A stretch of DNA of 64,000 bases from Desulfofustis limnaeus. Its GTDB lineage: Bacteria > Desulfobacterota > Desulfobulbia > Desulfobulbales > Desulfocapsaceae. The translations under genes were made by a program, and so were the position numbers. The DNA lies in NCBI RefSeq assembly GCF_023169885.1, contig NZ_AP025516.1:248001-312000 (forward strand), in the 5' to 3' direction. Below the pieces are notes generated by a model. It was not told where the DNA came from and did not search any database. It worked only from the letters and a program-made list of their open reading frames with translations. Of this stretch, positions 46,253-54,200 are shown one piece after another. How positions within the stretch are numbered: the first letter of the stretch is position 1; each line of letters begins with the position of its first letter.

Positions 46253-47038
46253 ATGCGCTGTCCGAAATGCGGCTTTATTTCGTTCGACAATCTTGAGGTG
46301 TGCGCGAGCTGTAACAAGGATATTTCCGAGATCGCCAAAGCGTTTCAAGGAAGTACCAGGAAAGTAGCTCCGCCGGTCTTTCTCAAGATCGCCAGCCTTG
46401 AAGAAGGTGAGGATTTCTCTTTGGAGGATGATCAGGAGGCGGAAATCGAATTCGCCGATCCGGATCTGGAGATTCTGGTCGACCCTGGAGAGGCACCAGG
46501 AGAGGAGGGTGGCCTGGAATTCGCCTTCGGCGATCAGGAAGAAAACGAAGATGCGGTCATCCGCGCCCTCGATGAGGAGTTCAGCGCCGCAACCCGGGAA
46601 GAAGGCGCTACAGCACCGGAAGGCCCCCTGGATCTGGGCATGTTCGAAGATACCTCGGACGAAGAGACCTTTGCCTTCACCGACAGCGGGCCTGAGAAAG
46701 AGCCGCCGAGGATGGAAATCCCTGAAGAGCTGGCCGACATCTCCGATCTGTCTCCCCCGGAACCAGGAAAACAACGTGCTGCGACCGAGCCGCCAACGCT
46801 GACCTTTGACGAACCGGAAACCGAGGAAGCGCCGCCTGCCACCCTGCAGGCCTCCGAGCCCGAAGACGACCTCGATTTCAGCAATCTCGACATGGATCTC
46901 GGCCTTGGCGAAGACGAACCAGCCGCTCCTGCCGCCAAAGCCGAGGAAAAGCCGGCACCGCGTCCCGGTCCCCGGATGGATGATGATCTGAATTTCGAAC
47001 TCGATCTCGGCGGCTTGTCGATCCACGACGATAAATAG
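46253..47038 (+). CDS. Acidic zinc-ribbon protein of unknown function
   Basis: 261 aa. An N-terminal zinc ribbon (Cys3/Cys6 and Cys17/Cys20) is followed by a short basic patch and then about 200 residues of Asp/Glu/Pro-rich, low-complexity sequence, probably disordered. No transmembrane helix is visible. A related zinc-ribbon-plus-acidic-tail layout occurs in proteins near translation or polarity genes, but I cannot assign this one. The tRNA-Phe gene follows. Confidence 0.7.
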   Translation: MRCPKCGFISFDNLEVCASCNKDISEIAKAFQGSTRKVAPPVFLKIASLEEGEDFSLEDDQEAEIEFADPDLEILVDPGEAPGEEGGLEFAFGDQEENEDAVIRALDEEFSAATREEGATAPEGPLDLGMFEDTSDEETFAFTDSGPEKEPPRMEIPEELADISDLSPPEPGKQRAATEPPTLTFDEPETEEAPPATLQASEPEDDLDFSNLDMDLGLGEDEPAAPAAKAEEKPAPRPGPRMDDDLNFELDLGGLSIHDDK

Positions 47039-47085
47039 CAGCTGCGTATCCACCCAACGGAGGAAACCGCCACGGAGGAAAACAG

Positions 47086-47114
47086 TTGACACCTCTGGGT
47101 ATGTTTTGTAAATA
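47086..47114 (+). promoter_or_regulatory. Promoter of tRNA-Phe
   Basis: TTGACA is exact at 47086-47091, with a 17-base spacer to TAAATA (47109-47114), then 15 bases to the tRNA 5' end. Confidence 0.7.
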
Positions 47115-47129
47115 CAGCCGGCATCCGGT

Positions 47130-47205
<76 letters not shown>

Positions 47206-47214
47206 TCTAAGGTT

Positions 47215-47255
47215 AAAAGCGGTTACAGGTTAACTCCTGTAGCCGCTTTTTTTCG
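47215..47255 (+). terminator. Terminator after tRNA-Phe
   Basis: AAAGCGG-T-TACAGG pairs with CCTGTA-GCCGCTTT around TTAACT, followed by seven T residues. Confidence 0.85.
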
Positions 47256-47313
47256 TTGGATGGCTGGGCGGAGAAGAGTTGTCGTCAGGACCATGCTGGC
47301 AACACAATGGTGA

Positions 47314-47664
47314 ATGATCACAATGAAAACGCCTCTACCAGAGAGTTATTGGGTGGTGCCAGGACGATTATTGGCTGGTGAATACCCGAGAAACAAGGAT
47401 GAGCAGTCGTCTCAGGCAAAAATCGGGCGGTTACGTACTGCCGGGGTCACAGTCTTTATCGATCTGACTGAGAAGCATGACAAGATGGTTCCTTATACCT
47501 CATTGTTAGCCGACGCACATCGTGAGCATTTTCCGATTCGCGACCTTTCAGTGCCGGCCAGCCAGCAGTATACCTGTAGCGCGTCGAGAGGTTTGATACC
47601 AAATACCGCAAGGTTTGATACCAAAAGCCTAACCCGATTCAGCTCCTATTTCGACCCGTTTTAA
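47314..47664 (+). pseudogene. Tyrosine/dual-specificity phosphatase-like gene, interrupted by prophage
   Basis: The open frame gives 116 aa, of which the first 87 are host sequence. VVPGRLLAGEYPRNKD and TVFIDLTEKHD followed by FPIRDLSVP match the N-terminal half of the tyrosine phosphatase (PTP/DSP) fold. In intact homologues the catalytic HCxxGxxR loop follows about 20-30 residues later. Here the sequence switches at codon 88 (47575) to the phage end, which contributes 29 nonsense residues. The gene is inactive; the remaining half should lie beyond the other end of the prophage. Confidence 0.75.
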
Positions 47665-47692
47665 CCCTCGTTTTCCACCCCGTTTAAAGACC
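47575..47692. repeat. Phage right end with iterated transposase-site-like repeats
   Basis: The phage starts with TGTAGCG at 47575. AGGTTTGATACCAAA occurs at 47589-47603 and again at 47611-47625, a 22-bp period (two helical turns). Further on, a second related pair (CCCGTTTTAA at 47656, CCCGTTTAAA at 47679) adds weaker repeats. Mu-family ends carry such multiple transposase-binding sites. Confidence 0.7.
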
Positions 47693-48463
47693 CGTTGTTG
47701 AGCTGTTTGAGATGAGCAATTCGGTGCGAGTTTTGCTCCTTCCAAGGGCTGATCTGGTAACTGAATATTTTAGCTCCACTTCCTCAACCTGGAATCCTCC
47801 GAACAGCTCCCGGATCTGGGGAGTGTCATTGATAGACATCAGGAATCTTCCCTGGATGCCGCCAAGTAACTCGGCCAGATCCTGGAAGTCCTGCTCTTGA
47901 AAATCATGGCGATAGCCGGGGATCTCCCAATAAGGCGGGTCCAGGTAAAACAAGGTGTGCGGCCGGTCATAGCGTTTGATCAAATCCCGGAAATCCAGAC
48001 ACTCGATATTGACGTTGGCCAGCCGCTGCCAGGCTTGCTCCAGGGTGCTTTGCAGGTTCAACAGGTTCAAGCGCGGCCGGCCGGTGGTCGAGGTGCCGAA
48101 GGTCTGATTGGTCACATGACCGCCGAAGGCCATCTTCTGCAAATACAGGTAGCGGGCGGCCCGCTGGATGTCGGTCAGGGTCTCCGGGTTCACCTGGTTC
48201 TCGCGGTTAAACTCGGACCGCGCCACGAGCGAGAATTTGAATTGCCGATACAGCTCCTCCGGATGATGCTTCACCGCCCGGTAAAGGGTGATCAGCTCCT
48301 TGTCCAGGTCGTTGATCACCTCAGCCGCTGACGGTTCTTTGCTAAAGAAGACCGACGCCCCGCCGGCGAACACCTCAACGTAGCAGGTGTGCTTGGGGAA
48401 TCGGTCGATGATCTGTTTTGCCAGTCGTGTCTTGCCTCCGAAATACGGTATTAACGCTCCCAT
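47684..48463 (-). CDS. Phage D12-class adenine-N6 DNA methyltransferase (Dam-like)
   Basis: 259 aa; the start at 48463 is chosen because conserved sequence begins there (PYFGGKTRLA) and AAAGG lies upstream. Class D12 motifs: FxGG AdoMet loop (VFAGGASVFF), and the catalytic DPPYW at residues 175-178 plus Trp. It methylates adenine in a short site, protecting phage DNA from host restriction. It is the last gene before the phage end, the position where Mu carries its mom modification gene. Its stop is 20 bases from the end-repeat region. Confidence 0.9.
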   Translation of the reverse strand: MGALIPYFGGKTRLAKQIIDRFPKHTCYVEVFAGGASVFFSKEPSAAEVINDLDKELITLYRAVKHHPEELYRQFKFSLVARSEFNRENQVNPETLTDIQRAARYLYLQKMAFGGHVTNQTFGTSTTGRPRLNLLNLQSTLEQAWQRLANVNIECLDFRDLIKRYDRPHTLFYLDPPYWEIPGYRHDFQEQDFQDLAELLGGIQGRFLMSINDTPQIRELFGGFQVEEVELKYSVTRSALGRSKTRTELLISNSSTTGL

Positions 48464-48621
48464 AATAGCCTTTTCATTTGCAGGGAGACCTGCTAGAACT
48501 TTTTCCGTGCTGCTACCCCACAGCATCAGGACTATGGCAGGTGAACCCTGTGGACCGCCGTTCGTGTTGGCGCACGCTCGGCCGGTTCGGGGATGTTGAC
48601 GCATCCCCCTGTCCTGTCCTC

Positions 48622-48981
48622 CTACCGCTTATCGCGGTATTTGCCTGCTCTCGTATCGACGTGAACGAACGCCTCGTATTCGATCAACCCTAGCCGATCA
48701 GGAAAATTGGTATTGATCAGGTGATAGATCTCAGCCGGCCGGTAACCATCGACCACGATATCAGCCGCCCGCCCGACCAGATGTTTCGAACGCTTCGCCC
48801 CGTTGACACGGGTGTTGTATCTCTCGCACCGGCAGCCGGAACTGATCCGCACCGGCTTGCCGGTCTCCCAGCGCAGCCACTGCAACACGGTGAGCAATTC
48901 GGCGTCAACGGTATCAAAACCGCAACCGCACCGGCAGCGAAATTCCTGCCGGGAAAAATGAGTGCTCAACCTGGCCATCAA
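48622..48981 (-). CDS. Endolysin-like M15 (peptidase M15A) protein
   Basis: 119 aa. The peptidase M15 pattern SGCRCERYNTRVNGAKRSKHLVGRAADI carries zinc ligands His67 and Asp74, and FVHVDTR carries His107. Such proteins cut the peptide stems of murein (D-Ala peptidases) and act as phage lysins. No cell-wall-binding domain and no signal peptide; it is released by the holin-like protein next door. Confidence 0.87.
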   Translation of the reverse strand: MMARLSTHFSRQEFRCRCGCGFDTVDAELLTVLQWLRWETGKPVRISSGCRCERYNTRVNGAKRSKHLVGRAADIVVDGYRPAEIYHLINTNFPDRLGLIEYEAFVHVDTRAGKYRDKR

Positions 48982-49012
48982 ACCACCTCTCTATATAAAA
49001 TAGTGGACCGCA

Positions 49013-49489
49013 TCATGCGGCCTGCAGCACCGGCGTTACCCCGACCCGAGCCAGCTTTTCCAGGACCAGCGGATGGTCAAGCGGATCATCCCACGCGTCG
49101 CCCTGCCGTTTCTCCTCCCAGAAGTAGGTTGCTCCCAGGGTGTCCACCGCGTTGAAGTAGGTCACCGCCCGGTAAGCCCGCAGCTGCTTGAGCGGGAACC
49201 GTGACCGGGCCTGAATGATGGCCAGGCTGTTATGCAGAAACATCGAATTGCTCTGATGAAACGCCGCCCAACTCGCCTCGGCCACCAGCCAGCTGATGTC
49301 GTGGATGAAGCAGGACGCCGACAGCCGCAGCCCGTAGCACGTTTCCGGCACGATCGCGTCCCCGAGCCCGCCGCCGGCGCCGCAAAACGAAGGGAACTCC
49401 TCCAGCGGCAGCTGATGCGGCCACCACTGGACCAGGAAAGCCGGTACGACCAGCTCTATCCCTTCAATGCTGAGCGCCTCGGTTTCCAT
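49013..49489 (-). CDS. Phage protein with a phospholipase-A2-like HD motif
   Basis: 158 aa. A Cys- and His-Asp-containing core reads FCGAGGGLGD, then CYGLRLSASCFIHDISW with Cys36, Cys51, Cys60, His63 and Asp64. Secreted PLA2 enzymes use a glycine-rich calcium loop followed by a C-x-x-HD dyad, so a PLA2-like fold is possible. Placement between endolysin and holin genes suggests a lysis or membrane role. No known family confirmed. Confidence 0.6.
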   Translation of the reverse strand: METEALSIEGIELVVPAFLVQWWPHQLPLEEFPSFCGAGGGLGDAIVPETCYGLRLSASCFIHDISWLVAEASWAAFHQSNSMFLHNSLAIIQARSRFPLKQLRAYRAVTYFNAVDTLGATYFWEEKRQGDAWDDPLDHPLVLEKLARVGVTPVLQAA

Positions 49490-49493
49490 CAGC

Positions 49494-49769
49494 TCACTGG
49501 CGCAGTGCCGTCCGGATCTGCTCGATCTGGATAGCCATCTCCGCTTTCATCTTCTGGATCTTCAGGATCGTCCGCTTGATGCCAAACGCCACTGCCAACA
49601 CCAGCGGCCCGACGGCCGTCAGGTAATCCTGCATCTTGACGACCAGTACCTCGCCATGGGCTCTGACATCGGCGGCCGAGATCCCTTTATGTTCGAGATA
49701 CATCATGCCCAGCGCAATAACGGCAAACAGCCAGAACTCGCCGGACAGAAAGGATGTCTTCAACTGCAT
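49494..49769 (-). CDS. Holin-like small membrane protein
   Basis: 91 aa from ATG 49769 with a strong AGGAGGGGG site; a longer frame to 49961 is upstream shadow. One helix (about residues 10-27) and a second hydrophobic segment (about 53-68), then a charged C-terminal tail (KIQKMKAEMAIQIEQIR). Layout and lysis neighbours fit a holin. Confidence 0.65.
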   Translation of the reverse strand: MQLKTSFLSGEFWLFAVIALGMMYLEHKGISAADVRAHGEVLVVKMQDYLTAVGPLVLAVAFGIKRTILKIQKMKAEMAIQIEQIRTALRQ

Positions 49770-49782
49770 CTCCCCCTCCTTT

Positions 49783-50457
49783 TCAGAATAGACTCGAATC
49801 GCTCTTCGACGGCGAATCGACCCGGCTCTCGGTCCTCGACCAGTTGTAATCGCTGGTCCATGGCCGCGAGGAATCCAAGCTCCCCGAGGTCCCTTCGCCG
49901 GAAACGTCAAGTTTGTTCTCCTGGTAGTCGCCGAGCCAAAACTGACCTCTCGATTGATCACCGGTGCCCAGCTGTGAATCGAAAATCACTACGCTTTCCT
50001 TGGCTTCGATCGTCGGCGAGTTTTTGTTCGCTCTGGTCCTGCCATCCACTCGGTCGTAGACCTCGAGCCCGAGCCTGATGTAATCGGGTAAGCCGCGATA
50101 CATCACATCGGTCATGGTCATCGGAGCCGGTGCATTGCTCATGTCTCTGATGATCAACGCTGTGATGACCGCTCCCTGGGTCCGCTCGGTATCAGTCTTG
50201 TACGGAGTGGTATTGTGGAGATTGATCAGCGCATTGGTCCGCTGGTTGAGCGAGTCGTAGTGGTTTGCTAGGTTCTCCGACTCGGCAAAGGTGCCCTGTT
50301 CGGTCACCGAGGTCACCCGATTGGGATCTTGTTTGTCATCGTAGTGATAGGTAACGGTCTTTCCTGCAAACAAGCAGCCGCTCAGAAAAAACGGGAAAAT
50401 CAGTACCAGCAGGACCAAGGCAAAAAATCTCATCCCTCCGATAAACCAGTTCATCAT
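49783..50457 (-). CDS. Phage-encoded lipoprotein
   Basis: 224 aa. A signal with lipobox LSGC (Cys28), then a polar domain rich in Asp, Ser and Asn, ending in a Ser-rich tail. GGAGGAG ribosome site. Located in the lysis region: a spanin-type or superinfection-exclusion lipoprotein is possible, but its length is more than an outer spanin needs. ATGA overlap with the preceding gene. Confidence 0.65.
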   Translation of the reverse strand: MMNWFIGGMRFFALVLLVLIFPFFLSGCLFAGKTVTYHYDDKQDPNRVTSVTEQGTFAESENLANHYDSLNQRTNALINLHNTTPYKTDTERTQGAVITALIIRDMSNAPAPMTMTDVMYRGLPDYIRLGLEVYDRVDGRTRANKNSPTIEAKESVVIFDSQLGTGDQSRGQFWLGDYQENKLDVSGEGTSGSLDSSRPWTSDYNWSRTESRVDSPSKSDSSLF

Positions 50458-50882
50458 TCTCCTCCCGGCGCGTCAACGCGCCTCATGATCAGATCAAATA
50501 CCGCCGAGCCGCTGATCCGCACTTCATTACCCGCCGGCAACGGGAATTGCGGGCAGAGCGGATAGGCGCGGCTGTACGGCCCGTTGTGGCCGGTACCGAA
50601 CAGTGCCGCCATGAAATACGTGTCGCAGCGCAATGCGTCTGGTTCCGGCAGCTCAACCACAAACGAGCGCTGCGCCGGGCTGATATCCTCGACTACCGTC
50701 TCCCTCTCATCGCCGCGTAGCCGATACAGCGCGAACCCGACAGGCGGCGCCTCCGGATCGGCCGTATAGGCAAAGCTCACTTCATAGCTCGCCGCCCGTG
50801 CATTAACGGCCACCAGCAGCACACCAGCCAGGACAAGCAGCACAGCGACAGCTGCGATAGCCAGCCGCAACGTCTTTTTCAT
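50454..50882 (-). CDS. Phage exported or membrane-anchored protein, unknown
   Basis: 142 aa from ATG 50882 with GAGGTG upstream. A hydrophobic N-terminal segment (about residues 8-28) and a mature domain of immunoglobulin-like beta character (SYEVSFAYTADPEAPPVGFALYRLRGDE), resembling a fibronectin type III fold. Two Cys near 105 and 128 may pair. Function unknown. Confidence 0.6.
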   Translation of the reverse strand: MKKTLRLAIAAVAVLLVLAGVLLVAVNARAASYEVSFAYTADPEAPPVGFALYRLRGDERETVVEDISPAQRSFVVELPEPDALRCDTYFMAALFGTGHNGPYSRAYPLCPQFPLPAGNEVRISGSAVFDLIMRRVDAPGGE

Positions 50883-50883
50883 C

Positions 50884-51117
50884 TCACACCTCAATCTCAT
50901 AGTGAGTCAGGTTCGGGGCCGCCTCGATGATGGTATTGTCCCGCACGTACGCCTTGCTGCCCGCCGCCACGCCGGTCCCGAACACCCGCATGGCGCCGCC
51001 GCCCGCCGTGGTCACCATGCTCGTGCCGGTGGCGGAATCGACCGACTCGACGGTGACGATGATCAACGGGCTGTCCGGCAGCAGCCGCTTGAATTTCGCC
51101 CACAGGTTAGTTGCCAC
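50884..51117 (-). CDS. Small phage protein, unknown
   Basis: 77 aa, beta-rich with SATGTSMVTTAGGGAMRVFGTGV, no cysteine. It overlaps the baseplate-like gene by 11 bases, which supports expression. Possibly a tail-tip accessory. Confidence 0.6.
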   Translation of the reverse strand: MATNLWAKFKRLLPDSPLIIVTVESVDSATGTSMVTTAGGGAMRVFGTGVAAGSKAYVRDNTIIEAAPNLTHYEIEV

Positions 51118-52918
51118 GATAGCGCTCCACGTCGATGGACTGGCGGACCTTCAGCCCGTCTTTGCCCCGGTTGGCAGTTACCGAGACCGCCGTCACCAAG
51201 CCCTTCCAGGAACTCACCCCGTCACCCACCTGGATCAGCGCGCCGGGCAACAACACGCCGGGCAAGAGCGGCGGAGCGAACACCGGCAGCTCGAGGCGGT
51301 ATTTCTGCCAGCGGCCGGAGGCGGCCAGCACGGCAATGCCGCGCTGCCGGGCCGCCTCAACCGCCGTGATCAACGGATCGGTGACCATCGGGGCGATCAG
51401 GTCGCCGGCGCTGCCCTGGCGAATCACCCGCGCCGAGATCCCGCCGGAGAGGAACACCGCATTGAAGAACGGCCGCTCATCCCATTCACTGTCGAGCTTG
51501 TCGATCATGTCGGCGGGAATGGCGATCGCTGCTGTCGCCGTCGGCCAGTCCCAGGGCGGCGTCTGATAACGCGGCTGGATCAGCAGCACCTGGTCGCTCA
51601 TGGCGCTCTGCACCATGGCCCCGGCCGTATCGGCAATGCTCTTGATCACCGCCAACGGCGTCTGATCGCGGTAGCTGAGCGCCCCGGCCGGCACCAGCCA
51701 ATCGGTGGCGTCCATGTCGATGCTCCATCCGGTGTTGAGCAACTCCTGCTCCATCAGCTGCACGGCGGTGCGCTGCTGGTTCTCGGTATAGGTCCTGATC
51801 TCGGCCGCCGGCGCGCCGAGCTGGGCCGACACCGAGCGCCCCTCGATCGCCCGGCTTTTCCCGGAAAAGGCCCGGCTCGATGTGGTGCGGTCCACTTGCA
51901 GCCGCCAGGTATGACCGTTGACCTCAGCATCCACCGCAATCGGGCCGGCCACAGTCGGCTCCAAGAGCGCGAGATGCGCATCGCTGCCGATGGCGGCGCG
52001 CAGGCTCCAGCACACTGAATCCCAATCGGTGGAGAGCGTCAGGCTGGTGGCGTCGATGGCGGCCCCGTCGGCAACCCTGGTCAAATAAGCGGTATGGATC
52101 ATGACATAAACCTTCGCCACCAGCGCCCAGGGCGCGGTCTTGGGCGGCCGGTAGAAGTAGGCGTCACGCCAGCCGGATGGCTCACGCCAGGAGCAGCGTA
52201 GATCAAAGGTGAGTTGGTCAAAAAAGAAGTCGATATGATCCTTGTCACCAACCCTGGTGATCGGTAGATCCAGGTTGAACTGCAAGTCGCCGACCACCGG
52301 CTCGTAGTGACGCCAGCATACCTGGTAATAATATTTCGGACCCCAGGTGGTGCGGTGATCGATGTCTTTGATAGGCAGCTTGCCGATCCACGGAGCGCCC
52401 TTGACGATGTCATTGATCTCGTCGGCTTCCCAGTCCAACCGATAACGCTTGTCTTTCGGCGGCGGGTAGGCATAGAAAATCGGCTTGACCAGGTCCGGAT
52501 GGTTCTTCGTGTCAGCCCATAATTGCCTGGTGCCGTGGTCCTTGCGGGTGACGCGAAGCCAGCCGTAACGCCCTTCATGGTTGATCTTGCGCTGGGTCTT
52601 GCGCCAGCTTGACCTGTTTCTCCGGTCTTTGCCTCCGACGCGTTCCCATGCACTGCCCAACTCTCGTTCCTTGGCCGGCATGAGCGCATGGCTTGGGCTA
52701 AATGATCGGACGACAACCCGACGTCGCTGCCAGCCAGCCCCCAGCAGCCGGTTAAGCCGCTCCAATTCGCCCCAGGCAATGGTCGTGTCAGGGGATATGA
52801 TGCGCGGCTCCGGGGCAACTGACTCTCCGCCGAAAATAATCTGGTCGCCAACTGGCGGATTCCATTCGCCGCTAAAACCAAAAAGGATGCTCTCACCGGT
52901 AAACGGTTCATAGGTCAT
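51107..52918 (-). CDS. Phage tail-tip/baseplate protein
   Basis: 603 aa. The C-terminal half (about 300-600) has the look of a baseplate hub or tail-associated protein: a repeating series of beta elements and SVTANRGKDGLKVRQSIDVERY at the end, common to phage hub proteins. Basic N-terminal half with Trp/Tyr-rich segments. It follows the two tail-module proteins in the tail operon. No enzymatic motif. Confidence 0.6.
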   Translation of the reverse strand: MTYEPFTGESILFGFSGEWNPPVGDQIIFGGESVAPEPRIISPDTTIAWGELERLNRLLGAGWQRRRVVVRSFSPSHALMPAKERELGSAWERVGGKDRRNRSSWRKTQRKINHEGRYGWLRVTRKDHGTRQLWADTKNHPDLVKPIFYAYPPPKDKRYRLDWEADEINDIVKGAPWIGKLPIKDIDHRTTWGPKYYYQVCWRHYEPVVGDLQFNLDLPITRVGDKDHIDFFFDQLTFDLRCSWREPSGWRDAYFYRPPKTAPWALVAKVYVMIHTAYLTRVADGAAIDATSLTLSTDWDSVCWSLRAAIGSDAHLALLEPTVAGPIAVDAEVNGHTWRLQVDRTTSSRAFSGKSRAIEGRSVSAQLGAPAAEIRTYTENQQRTAVQLMEQELLNTGWSIDMDATDWLVPAGALSYRDQTPLAVIKSIADTAGAMVQSAMSDQVLLIQPRYQTPPWDWPTATAAIAIPADMIDKLDSEWDERPFFNAVFLSGGISARVIRQGSAGDLIAPMVTDPLITAVEAARQRGIAVLAASGRWQKYRLELPVFAPPLLPGVLLPGALIQVGDGVSSWKGLVTAVSVTANRGKDGLKVRQSIDVERYRGN

Positions 52919-53217
52919 GGCTCGACGGTTGCCACCTGGGTGATATAGTCAGCAACTTCAGCGTTGTAATGACCGGTGGTGTCAAGGGCCAGCACCAGCA
53001 GGGAGCGTTCGGGATACTCTGAAACGCCGTAGATTTCCCAAGCTCCTGTCGTTGGATCGGAGGTGGTGCCGGCAACATAGGTCAAAGTGCGCCTGTCAAT
53101 CACCATGATGTTACGCCGTGCCGGTTGACCGTCGACGGTGACCGTACCGGCTAGTTTGTGCCGACCCTGACGAGCTGTAAAAGTGCCGAGGCATATTGCC
53201 GAATAATCAGCGATCAT
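52915..53217 (-). CDS. Small phage tail-region protein
   Basis: 100 aa from ATG 53217 (ATGA overlaps at both ends; a GTG at 53223 is possible). The sequence TFTARQGRHKLAGTVTVDGQPARRNIMVIDRRTLTYVAGTTSDPTTGAWEIYGV has the character of a carboxypeptidase-regulatory/big-like beta domain that decorates phage tails. Unknown role. Confidence 0.65.
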   Translation of the reverse strand: MIADYSAICLGTFTARQGRHKLAGTVTVDGQPARRNIMVIDRRTLTYVAGTTSDPTTGAWEIYGVSEYPERSLLVLALDTTGHYNAEVADYITQVATVEP

Positions 53218-54200
53218 GACCACTCAGCCCCAATTTCCAGCAAAAAGACGTTAAATCCCATATAGGATGATGATTGGTAACCGCATGCCGGAAAAACCAT
53301 AAATGATCGCCCGCCTTCATTTATAGTTTGAAAGGCCGTTGCAAAGCTGCTCCAGCTGTGCAACGGGTAATGAAGTCCTGGTAAAACCCCTCTCAAATTA
53401 TGGGTGCCAGAATCGACAAAGGGGATTTTCGATACGTAAAGCTTCGTAGTATATGCAGGACCATCTAGCCTGAAATAGTTTGATGTGAGAGGTGTATGTC
53501 TGCCGATTGCAGAGGGAGACAATATCGTTGCAGCGGTTGGCGTGTCGGGAGTCCCACTGATTGGGCGAGGCATTGATGTATTGTAGACCGACCCATCACT
53601 GCCGGAGTAGGTGGGTGGCCTTACTAAGCCGTAGGCGGAACCAGCATAAGTGCCGACGTTAAGATTATTTCTGCCTACTCCGAAGACGCAGTTGAAGCCT
53701 TCATCGTTTTCCTTCAGGAAGTCGCCGAAAAAGGTAATCGACAAGGCAGCTTTGTTTGCCGAGGACATACTTGCAACGATGTCATCGGCGGTAGTGCTGT
53801 GATAATAAACAAACAGATAATAAAAAGAATCGGTTGCCGCGAGCACCCACTTTCGGGCGGTTGTGTTCGCTGCCCCTGATTTATGAAAAGCAATACCTGC
53901 ACTGGGGAAAAGGCCGGTGCCCGTATCAAGGTCAGTCGCAACCTCAAGACCGTTGCATGAAGCATAATCACCGATTGTGTCATCAACGCGCAGGAAGAAC
54001 CCGGTCCCTGTCAGCGGGTTGCCGCGAAAGACGGCTTTCGTCTCTTCAACGTTGACAAACTCTCTGGTCCATCCGCCAACCGGAAGCTGATCACCATATC
54101 CGTCAATGAGGCACTTGGTCAGCAGATTGATCAATGATCCGGCAACCCCGTTAAGCACCGGAGCGTTACCATCATCCCAGCGAAAGATTCGCGGTATCAT
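53214..54200 (-). CDS. Putative receptor-binding/tail-fibre protein
   Basis: 328 aa, beta-rich, many Gly, Ser, Thr and aromatic residues. Its base composition is clearly lower in GC than the flanking phage genes (many A-T runs around 53400-53900). Tail-tip proteins that contact the host commonly show such composition shifts after exchange. The position after baseplate genes fits a receptor-binding protein. No family identified. Confidence 0.6.
   Translation of the reverse strand: MIPRIFRWDDGNAPVLNGVAGSLINLLTKCLIDGYGDQLPVGGWTREFVNVEETKAVFRGNPLTGTGFFLRVDDTIGDYASCNGLEVATDLDTGTGLFPSAGIAFHKSGAANTTARKWVLAATDSFYYLFVYYHSTTADDIVASMSSANKAALSITFFGDFLKENDEGFNCVFGVGRNNLNVGTYAGSAYGLVRPPTYSGSDGSVYNTSMPRPISGTPDTPTAATILSPSAIGRHTPLTSNYFRLDGPAYTTKLYVSKIPFVDSGTHNLRGVLPGLHYPLHSWSSFATAFQTINEGGRSFMVFPACGYQSSSYMGFNVFLLEIGAEWS

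Noticed and set aside
48622-48981. M15 protein as a host cell-wall enzyme
   Set aside because: Lies inside the phage lysis cluster, lacks a signal peptide, and has the size of phage endolysins.
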